Source: Duganella zoogloeoides
GTDB taxonomy: Bacteria; Pseudomonadota; Gammaproteobacteria; Burkholderiales; Burkholderiaceae_D
NCBI RefSeq assembly: GCF_034479515.1
Contig: NZ_CP140152.1
Coordinates: 310,001 to 374,000, forward strand
Reading direction: 5' to 3'
Length of the DNA: 64,000 nucleotides
Of this stretch, positions 26,723 to 33,911 are shown piece after piece. A program made the translations under genes and the position numbers. Under the pieces are notes generated by a model. That model was not told the origin of the DNA. It saw nothing but the letters and a program-made list of their open reading frames with translations, and ran no database searches. Every line of letters starts with the position of its first letter. The stretch's first letter is position 1.

Positions 26723-29368
26723 ATGAGCGCACACCCAACCGGGCGGCACGCAGCGTCCCCACGCATGCAAATCAAACTGACCGTCGCCATCCTGGCCGGC
26801 GCCGGCATCCTGAGCAGCGCATCGGTCTGGGCGCAGAACGCCCAGGCCGTCGCCGAGCAAGAAGCTGCCGCACCGGTGAGCGCGGTGACCTCGGTCACCG
26901 TCACCGGCGTGCGCCGCGCGGCCCAGAGTGCCCAGAACATCAAGAAAAACGCCGACGACGTGATCGACTCCATCGTCGCCGAAGAAGCCGGTAAATTCCC
27001 CGACAAAAACGTCGCCGAAATTCTTGGCCGCGTCACCGGTGTGCAAATCCGCCGCGAAGGCGGCGAGGCCAGCTCCGTGATCATCCGCGGCTTGCCCGGC
27101 CTGACCACCCTGCTCAACGGCCGCGAAGTCTATACGTCCGGCGGCCGCAACCTGTACCTGGCCGACATTCCCACCACCATGCTCTCACGCATCGACGTCT
27201 ACAAGACGCAAAGCGCCGAGATGGTGGAGGGCGGCACCGCCGGCGTGGTCGATGTACGCACTGCGCGCCCGTTCGACTTCGCCGGCTTCTCGGGCAACCT
27301 GGCCACGCGCGTGGAAGACCGCGACAAATCGAACACCCGCGACCCGCAAGTGTCGGGCATGGTCTCGAACCGCTGGAAAACCGCGTACGGCGACTTCGGC
27401 GCGCTGTTCGGCCTGTCGTACCAGCTGGGGCGCTATCACGACGAAGCGACCTGGAGTTCTCCACCGTCGAATACCGTCACCAGCGACCCGACTATCACCG
27501 CGCCGTTCGACATGGGCCACACCAATAGCCGTGGCGAGCGTACCCGCTATGCCGGCAACTGGGCCTTCCAGTGGCGGCCGTCGAATACCGTCGAGCTGTA
27601 TGCTGAAGGATGGTCCACCCGCATCGACCACGACATGGAACGCCAGTTCATGATCAGCGGCTTGGGCTGGAATGCCAACAGCAAGTACACGCTGTTCCCC
27701 GGCACCAGGCAGGTCGATACCGTGACCTCGACCGGCAACCTGAACGCGCTGAGCTCGAACCAGACGCCGCAGGACGATTCGGAAACCCACCAGGCCGCCA
27801 TTGGCGGACGCTGGAACGTGTCGCCGTCGCTGAAAGTGACCAGTGAGTTCGTCCGCACTTACAGCAAGTGGCAACAGGAAATGCCGATCATGGAAATGTC
27901 GGCCCATCCGACCACCGTCACGGCCAGTACCTATAAAAACGGCGGCGCCTACTACGACTACCCCGGCTACAACATGATGGACCCGAGCAACTACACGCTC
28001 GGCGCCTTTATCGACAACTGGTCGAGCACGCGCGGCAGCTCGAACGACTGGCGCGGCGACGTCACCTGGAATGCCGGCGAAGAACACTTCTTCCGCGAAT
28101 TCTCGGGCGGCGTGCGCCTGGCCAAGCGCAAGGCGTCTTACCAGCACGAGAGCGCCAACTTCCTGGGCGTACCGGAAACAGGCTTGCCGGCCGTCACATC
28201 CCTGCCGGGCCTGACCTGCCCGTCAATGCCGCTTGCCAACGATTACGGCATGAACCGCTGGCTGGTGATCTGCGAGCAGTACCAGCACGCCAATCTCGAC
28301 GCCTGGCGCAAGATGTACGGCCGCGACGGCAAGACCGCGCCTGATCCGTACTCGCTCTACAATAACAGCGAAGACACCACCGCCTTCTACGGCAAGACCC
28401 GCTTCGGCTTCGACGCGGGCAAGGTGCCGATCGAAGGCACGCTCGGTGTGCGCGTGGTGAAGACCGAGCTGGACGTGAAGGGCTTCAGCAGAAACCTCCG
28501 CGACGAGCCGGTGCCTGTGCACCGTAACGTGTCGGACACCGATGTTCTGCCCAACCTGACCCTCAAAGCCAGCCTGACCGACAAGCTGATCGCTCGCTTC
28601 AACGCTGGCAAGGCGATCCAGCGTCCGGCCTTTGGCGACTTCAACCCCGGTGTGTCGCTCGGCGCGACGCCTGACGGACTGGGCATCTACGGTGGTAGCG
28701 GCGGCAATCCGGACCTCAAACCGGTAACCGGCAAGAACGCCGACCTCGCACTGGAATGGTACTTCGCGCCAACCGGCAGCCTGACCGCCACCGTGTTCAA
28801 GCACAAGTTCGAGAACTACATCATCCGTTCGCTGGCGCTGGAAACCATCGACGGCAAGCAGTACCGCATGGACCGCCCGCGCAACGTCAACAAGGGTCAA
28901 CTGGAAGGCGTGGAATTCGGCTACCGCCAGTTCTTCGATTTTCTGCCGGGCTGGCTGGGCGGCTTCGGCATGGAAGCGAACTACACGTACCTGAAAGGCC
29001 ACCTGGTCGATGGCGGCAAGGAAGTGCCGTTCGCCGGCCTGTCGAAAAACTCGTACAACATCGTCGGCCTGTATGAGCGCGGACCGTTGTCGGCGCGCCT
29101 GGCTTATAACTGGCGCAGCAAGTTTGTCGATACGTTCAACTACCGCACTCTGGCCGCGCCGGTTGGTCCGCTGGACCTGGTGGTCGATCCGATCAAGACC
29201 GCCGACGCATCGATCTCGTACCGAGTCACCGACAACCTGGGCTTCACCCTGGACGTGGAAAACCTGCTTGATCGTACCTACCACGACTACCACGGCATCG
29301 CCAGCAACCCGCGCGACATCCGCCGCTATGACCGCGTCGTAGGTCTGACGATGCGCCTGAAGTTCTAA
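26723..29368 (+). CDS. TonB-dependent receptor (Xanthomonas/Caulobacter-type)
   Basis: An 881-residue outer-membrane receptor. Start at the ATG after GGAGAGAGATATC; signal peptide ends near residue 38 (SASVWAQ). There is a TonB-box-like segment SVTVTGVR, a plug domain (VIDSIVAEEAGKFPDKNVAE, then VIIRGLPG and VEGGTAGVVDVRTARP) and a 22-strand barrel ending in the C-terminal phenylalanine (MRLKF). FPDKNVAEILGRVTGVQI and the long barrel are hallmarks of the TIGR01782-type receptors that often import oligosaccharides. It has no STN domain and its own terminator separates it from the sigma/FecR unit. No sugar-catabolism genes are adjacent, so the ligand is open. Confidence 0.92.
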   Translation: MSAHPTGRHAASPRMQIKLTVAILAGAGILSSASVWAQNAQAVAEQEAAAPVSAVTSVTVTGVRRAAQSAQNIKKNADDVIDSIVAEEAGKFPDKNVAEILGRVTGVQIRREGGEASSVIIRGLPGLTTLLNGREVYTSGGRNLYLADIPTTMLSRIDVYKTQSAEMVEGGTAGVVDVRTARPFDFAGFSGNLATRVEDRDKSNTRDPQVSGMVSNRWKTAYGDFGALFGLSYQLGRYHDEATWSSPPSNTVTSDPTITAPFDMGHTNSRGERTRYAGNWAFQWRPSNTVELYAEGWSTRIDHDMERQFMISGLGWNANSKYTLFPGTRQVDTVTSTGNLNALSSNQTPQDDSETHQAAIGGRWNVSPSLKVTSEFVRTYSKWQQEMPIMEMSAHPTTVTASTYKNGGAYYDYPGYNMMDPSNYTLGAFIDNWSSTRGSSNDWRGDVTWNAGEEHFFREFSGGVRLAKRKASYQHESANFLGVPETGLPAVTSLPGLTCPSMPLANDYGMNRWLVICEQYQHANLDAWRKMYGRDGKTAPDPYSLYNNSEDTTAFYGKTRFGFDAGKVPIEGTLGVRVVKTELDVKGFSRNLRDEPVPVHRNVSDTDVLPNLTLKASLTDKLIARFNAGKAIQRPAFGDFNPGVSLGATPDGLGIYGGSGGNPDLKPVTGKNADLALEWYFAPTGSLTATVFKHKFENYIIRSLALETIDGKQYRMDRPRNVNKGQLEGVEFGYRQFFDFLPGWLGGFGMEANYTYLKGHLVDGGKEVPFAGLSKNSYNIVGLYERGPLSARLAYNWRSKFVDTFNYRTLAAPVGPLDLVVDPIKTADASISYRVTDNLGFTLDVENLLDRTYHDYHGIASNPRDIRRYDRVVGLTMRLKF

Positions 29369-29390
29369 ACAGGCATCAGCTTCAAACCAG

Positions 29391-29424
29391 CGCACTGTGC
29401 GGCCTCCAGCCCACAGTGCGTTTT
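29391..29424 (+). terminator. Rho-independent terminator after the TonB-dependent receptor
   Basis: A perfect 9-bp stem CGCACTGTG / CACAGTGCG (29391-29399 and 29412-29420) with a 12-base loop, followed by TTTT and an AT-rich tail. Confidence 0.9.
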
Positions 29425-29450
29425 AATTTGCTTGCCACTCATCCACTTTT

Positions 29451-29471
29451 AAATGATAATAGTTCTCATTT
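29451..29471 (+). promoter_or_regulatory. Fur box upstream of the ECF sigma factor
   Basis: AAATGATAATAGTTCTCATTT closely matches the Fur consensus (GATAAT / ATTATC with central inversion). It ends nine bases before the sigma-factor ATG. Iron-bound Fur should silence the sigma, FecR, receptor and peptidase genes that follow. Confidence 0.8.
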
Positions 29472-29479
29472 AATTCTGG

Positions 29480-29983
29480 ATGGCAGGGCCGATAGTGGAT
29501 GTCAGTGTAGAAAGTCTGTATCGCGAGCACCGGCCGTGGCTGACTGGCTGGCTGCGTGCGCGCCTTGGACACTGCTCCGACCGCGCTGCCGACTTTGCGC
29601 AGGATACTTTCGTGCGCATCCTGCAATCGGGCGCCTGCGTGGCCGACGTGACGCAGCCGCGTTCGTACCTGGCTACCATCGCGCGTGGCCTGATGATCGA
29701 TCATTTCCGCCGCCACGACATCGAGCAGGCCTACCTGGCCGAGCTGGCGCTGGTACCGTCCGCGCTGCAACCATCGCTCGAGGAGCGCGCCATCCTGCTT
29801 GAAACCCTGCTCACCATCGACCGCCTGCTGGCCGACCTGGGCCCCAAGGTGCGCCAGGCCTTCCTGCTGGCGCAGGTGGAGGGACTGGACCAGGCCACGA
29901 TTGCCGCGCAACTCGGGGTGTCGGTGAGCAGCGTCAAAAAATATATGCAGCAGGCGGTGGTGCAATGCCTGAAGTGCCTGTGA
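29480..29983 (+). CDS. FecI-type ECF sigma factor
   Basis: A 167-residue extracytoplasmic-function sigma factor of the iron-starvation group. Region 2 (residues about 8-75, LYREHRPWLTGWLRARLG, AADFAQDTFVRIL, PRSYLATIARGLMIDHFRRH) and region 4 (about 105-160, LGPKVRQAFLLAQVEGLDQA, LGVSVSSVKKYMQQA) are intact. The Fur box lies directly before it. Its 3' end overlaps fecR by 19 bases. It should direct RNA polymerase to the STN-type receptor's promoter when the receptor senses its ligand. Confidence 0.93.
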   Translation: MAGPIVDVSVESLYREHRPWLTGWLRARLGHCSDRAADFAQDTFVRILQSGACVADVTQPRSYLATIARGLMIDHFRRHDIEQAYLAELALVPSALQPSLEERAILLETLLTIDRLLADLGPKVRQAFLLAQVEGLDQATIAAQLGVSVSSVKKYMQQAVVQCLKCL

Positions 29984-30960
29984 TGACGTCAGCGCCGTCC
30001 ACCGCCGCCGCCGACTTGCCGCTGGAAGCGGCGGCCGACTGGTTCCTGCTGCTGGCCGAGGATGACTCGTCCGAGAACCGCCGGCGCTGGCAGCGCTGGC
30101 ACGACGCCGATCCGTCCAATCGCTGGGCGTGGGAAAAAGTGGAAAAGCTGCAAAGCCTGCTGGCGGCGGCGCCGCGCCAGGCGCCGCACGTATTCCACCA
30201 GACCGACCGCAAGCAGGCCGAACGCCAGAGCCACGGCACCCGGCGCCAGGTCCTCGCCATGCTGGGCGTGATCGCCACCGGCGCCATCGGCTACCGGCTG
30301 GCGTCCAGCTGGCAAAGCGCGCCGGATGTGCCGCACATCGAATGGATCGTCGCCGCCAAAGGCGAGCGGCGTGAAGTGGCCTTGCCTGACGGCGGCCGCT
30401 TGTGGCTCGCGTCCGGCACCCGGGTGGGAATCGCCTACGATGCCAATCACCGCGACCTGTACCTGACCGCCGGCGTGCTGCAACTGACCAGCGGGCGCGA
30501 TCCGCAGGGCCGCACGCTGCGCATCCTGGCGCGCGACGGCGTGATCCGGCCGCTGGGCACGCGCCTGACCGTGAGCCTGTTCGACACCCACACCGTGCTG
30601 GCAGTACAGCAAAGCGCGGCCGACGCGCAACCGCTGTCCGGCTCGCGGGTGCGGGTGGAAGCGGGGCAGCGCGTGCTGTTTTCCAAAACCGCCAGCGCCC
30701 GCCCGGAAACCGCGCTGTTCCCGGAAGACGCCTGGACCCGGGGCCTGCTCACCGCGCTCAATATGCCGCTGACCGAATTTGCCGAGCGCTTCGCGCTGTA
30801 CTCGGGCCAGCGCATCGAAGTGGCGCCGGCGCTGGCGGTGCGACGCGTCTCCGGTACCTTCCGCATCGACGCCGCCGAGCGCTCGCTGCACACCCTGGCC
30901 GACGGCCTCGGGCTGCGCCTGGACCAGGCCGGCGACGGCTGGCGCCTGCGGCCGAGATGA
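29965..30960 (+). CDS. FecR-type anti-sigma regulator
   Basis: A 331-residue inner-membrane regulator: cytoplasmic DUF4880-like domain (about 15-75, AADWFLLLAEDDSSENRRRW and HDADPSNRWAWEKVEKL), one membrane helix (about 93-110, LAMLGVIATGAIGYRL), then a periplasmic FecR domain (about 120-245) and a C-terminal STN-like part (TRGLLTALNMPLTEFAERF, FRIDAAERSLHTLADGLGL) that touches the receptor's N-terminal domain. ATG at 29965 overlaps the sigma gene by 19 bases; an ATG at 29983 is an alternative. It carries the signal from receptor to sigma factor. Confidence 0.92.
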   Translation: MPEVPVMTSAPSTAAADLPLEAAADWFLLLAEDDSSENRRRWQRWHDADPSNRWAWEKVEKLQSLLAAAPRQAPHVFHQTDRKQAERQSHGTRRQVLAMLGVIATGAIGYRLASSWQSAPDVPHIEWIVAAKGERREVALPDGGRLWLASGTRVGIAYDANHRDLYLTAGVLQLTSGRDPQGRTLRILARDGVIRPLGTRLTVSLFDTHTVLAVQQSAADAQPLSGSRVRVEAGQRVLFSKTASARPETALFPEDAWTRGLLTALNMPLTEFAERFALYSGQRIEVAPALAVRRVSGTFRIDAAERSLHTLADGLGLRLDQAGDGWRLRPR

Positions 30961-31055
30961 GCTCACCGTACCGTCGCAAAAATATTTTGCAAAAACACGG
31001 TACTTTTTGACTGGTGATCCGGCCTACAGGGAAGTCGATCACTTTTCCATCAAAA

Positions 31056-33911
31056 ATGAACCTTGTCCTCCAGAGTGCCGTCACAGGCCGAGCGCGCAAT
31101 CGTCAACTGCGTATCCGCCCCTTGCTGGCCGCCTTGCTCAGCGCCGGCATCCTGCTGCCGGCCACCGTGGCGATGGCTGCCGATGGCGATGCGGGGCGCA
31201 GCCAGCCCGCCAAAACCTACGCCATCGCTTCCGCGCCGCTGGCCGATGTGCTCAACCGCTACGCCGCCGAAGCGGGCGTGGTGCTGGTGTTCGACGCCGG
31301 CCAGCTCGGTGGCGCCCAGTCGAAAGGCTTGCAGGGCAAGTACGATGTGCAGGGCGGCTTTCAGGCGCTGTTGGCCGGTACCAAATACGATGCGGTGATG
31401 AACAAGTCGGGCGGCTTCGTGCTGCGCGAACGCCCGGCCGCTGCCGCTGCGCGCGGCGACAAGACGGCAGGCGCCGAACCCGAATCGACGCTGCAGCCGA
31501 TCCACGTGCAGGCGTCCTCGCTGGGGACGGTGGAACGGCTCGACCGCGAAATGATCAGCAATGCCGCCGCCGTCAACGGCGACATGACCAGCATGTTGCG
31601 CATTAATCCGAATGTGCAGTTCGACGACGCGCTGCTGTCATCGGCGACCGGCGGCGAGATTGCGCCGGCCGAGATCAGCATCCACGGCGCCAAGGCCTAC
31701 CAGAACGAAATCCTGCTCGATGGCGTATCGATTTCCAATGATATCGACCCGGGCAACAAGATCACTACCACCAGTCCCGACCTGATACCGGGTTCGGCGC
31801 AATCGCTGGCAGTCGATGCCAGCATCCTGTGCGATATCGAGGTGCTCGATTCGAACGTCTCGGCCGAATATGGCCGCTTCGTCGGCGGTGTGATCAAGTC
31901 GCGCGTGTGTGCGGCACGCAAACAATTCGGCGGCAAGGTCGCCATCGGCTATACCTCGTCGAGCTGGAGCAAGCTGCTGATCGATCCGGCGCGCGAACAG
32001 GAATTCGAAGAGTCGTCGAACGCCGACCTGCAACCGCGTTTCAAAAAATGGACCTATAAAACCACGGCGGAAGCCCGGTTCGGCGATGCCTGGGGGGTGT
32101 TGGTGAGCGGTGTGCGCCGCACTTCCGAAATTCCGCTCAACCGCTTCACCACCAGCAACGAAGGCACCACCGTCAGCCGCGAAGTGACGCAAAAGCGCGA
32201 GCAGGATACGCTGGTGGTCAAGGCCGACTACACGCCCGCGACCGGTATTCACAAGGGTGAAATGACGCTCGCTTATGCGCCGTCGAACAACAGCTATTTC
32301 ATCGAAAACTACCGCGACAGCGACTACACCATCAAATCGGGCGGCCTCAATCTGAGCGGACGGATCGAATCGCGCTACGACCTGGCGACTGTGACCAACC
32401 AGCTGTCCTGGTCGCGTAACAAGCAATCGCGCCGGGGCGAAGCGGACACCTATATGAACTGGCGCTGGTCGGCCGACAAGAACTGGGGCGATCCGACCCT
32501 CGGCGTCAACCCGATGAGCGGCGAGGGCGCACAAGGCGATGTGGACCAGGAAATCAAGACCGCCGAATACAAGCTGCGCGCCGCCTTCACGCCTTTCAAC
32601 ACCGGACCGGTCAGGCACCGCGTGGCCAGCGGCCTGGAGCTGCGCAACCAGGAAGGCACGTATGCGCGCCTGAAAACCCAGTATAACTATTCCACCGTCT
32701 CGAGCCTGCCGGCCACCGGCATCATGGCGCGCTGCCTGGGCACCGATGGCATCACGGATACCGTGGCGTGCTCCGCCGCGCCCAGCCGGCAAGGCGTGGG
32801 ACAGTACTTCCGCACCGAGATTGTCTATAACGTCGGCGCCATCGACGTCAAAGCCCATTCGTCTTCCGCCTATCTCGAAGACGAAGCCACGTGGGGCGAT
32901 TTTTCGCTGCGGGCCGGCATGCGCGGCGACCGTGATTCGCTGATCGGCAAGACCAATATTGCACCGCGCGTCAAACTGGGCTGGCAGGCCAGCGACGTGC
33001 TGGCGCTGGACCTGGGCGCCAACCGTTATTATGGCCGTAACCTGTTTGCTTTTGCCATGCAGGAAAAGGTTAATGCGCTCAAGACCCAGCGCACCCGCAG
33101 TTCCTCGTCGCTGGTCTGGGGCGCTCCGACCACCACCAAACCGTCGAACCGCCTCGAGGACATGGACTCGCCCTACGACGATGAACTGACCGCCGGCCTG
33201 ACCTACGAGTCGGACCTGCTGGCCGGGCCGCTGAGCGTGCGCTATACCCACCGCGACGGCAACGACCAGATCGTGCGGGTGTCGAGAACCAACCAGTCCG
33301 ACTGCGCCAACAACAGCTGCTTCATCTTCACCAACAACGGCCAGAGCACCACCAGGGATATCACGGTCAGCTGGTCGAACGCGCGCGCATTCAAGATACT
33401 CAAGAGCGCCAACCGGTTCTGGGTAGCGGTCAACAAGAGCGATACCAAGGCCAACTACTCAACCTATGCGGCCAGCTACAGCACCGCCATGCTCAACGAC
33501 GCACTGGTGATGTATGACGGCACCGTGATGCGCTATTCGGATATTCCCGCGGCCAACTACAACCGCCCGTGGACCGCCCGCCTGGGCGCCATGACCACCT
33601 TGCCGGCGCAGCACCTGACCATCAACAATATGCTGCGCGTGCGCGGCGGTTTCGAGCAGATCCTGCAACGCGGTTCGGCGGTGGTCGATGGCGTGAGCCT
33701 GGTCAATTTCGAGCGCACCAATATGCCGCGCTCGGTGGCGCTGGATACCGTGATCCGCTGGACGCCGCGCATCTACAAGCGGCAGGAACTCGAAGTGAAA
33801 CTGACCATCGAAAATATTACCAACCACAAGAACATGATCGCGGTAAACGATACCTATGCGAGCTACGAACGCGGCCGCACCATCGCACTGGAGATCGGCT
33901 ATGACTTCTAA
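31056..33911 (+). CDS. FecA-type TonB-dependent receptor with N-terminal STN signalling domain
   Basis: A 951-residue outer-membrane receptor. A signal peptide (about 18-45) is followed by the STN domain (about 50-125; KTYAIASAPLADVLNRYAAE, YDVQGGFQALLAGTKYDAV), linker, plug (about 150-290; AEISIHGAKAYQNEILLDGV) and barrel ending GYDF. I start at ATG 31056; a GTG at 31014 is possible, and neither has a good ribosome site. It follows fecR by 95 bases and its 3' end overlaps an M16 peptidase gene by 11 bases. The plug is divergent from siderophore receptors, and a barrel loop has a paired cysteine motif (SDCANNSCF). Ligand unknown; pairing with a peptidase suggests a protein or peptide. Confidence 0.9.
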   Translation: MNLVLQSAVTGRARNRQLRIRPLLAALLSAGILLPATVAMAADGDAGRSQPAKTYAIASAPLADVLNRYAAEAGVVLVFDAGQLGGAQSKGLQGKYDVQGGFQALLAGTKYDAVMNKSGGFVLRERPAAAAARGDKTAGAEPESTLQPIHVQASSLGTVERLDREMISNAAAVNGDMTSMLRINPNVQFDDALLSSATGGEIAPAEISIHGAKAYQNEILLDGVSISNDIDPGNKITTTSPDLIPGSAQSLAVDASILCDIEVLDSNVSAEYGRFVGGVIKSRVCAARKQFGGKVAIGYTSSSWSKLLIDPAREQEFEESSNADLQPRFKKWTYKTTAEARFGDAWGVLVSGVRRTSEIPLNRFTTSNEGTTVSREVTQKREQDTLVVKADYTPATGIHKGEMTLAYAPSNNSYFIENYRDSDYTIKSGGLNLSGRIESRYDLATVTNQLSWSRNKQSRRGEADTYMNWRWSADKNWGDPTLGVNPMSGEGAQGDVDQEIKTAEYKLRAAFTPFNTGPVRHRVASGLELRNQEGTYARLKTQYNYSTVSSLPATGIMARCLGTDGITDTVACSAAPSRQGVGQYFRTEIVYNVGAIDVKAHSSSAYLEDEATWGDFSLRAGMRGDRDSLIGKTNIAPRVKLGWQASDVLALDLGANRYYGRNLFAFAMQEKVNALKTQRTRSSSSLVWGAPTTTKPSNRLEDMDSPYDDELTAGLTYESDLLAGPLSVRYTHRDGNDQIVRVSRTNQSDCANNSCFIFTNNGQSTTRDITVSWSNARAFKILKSANRFWVAVNKSDTKANYSTYAASYSTAMLNDALVMYDGTVMRYSDIPAANYNRPWTARLGAMTTLPAQHLTINNMLRVRGGFEQILQRGSAVVDGVSLVNFERTNMPRSVALDTVIRWTPRIYKRQELEVKLTIENITNHKNMIAVNDTYASYERGRTIALEIGYDF

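Noticed and set aside
26723..29368. First TonB-dependent receptor as part of the Fur-controlled sigma operon
   Set aside because: A strong terminator and the Fur box lie between them, and this receptor lacks an STN domain.
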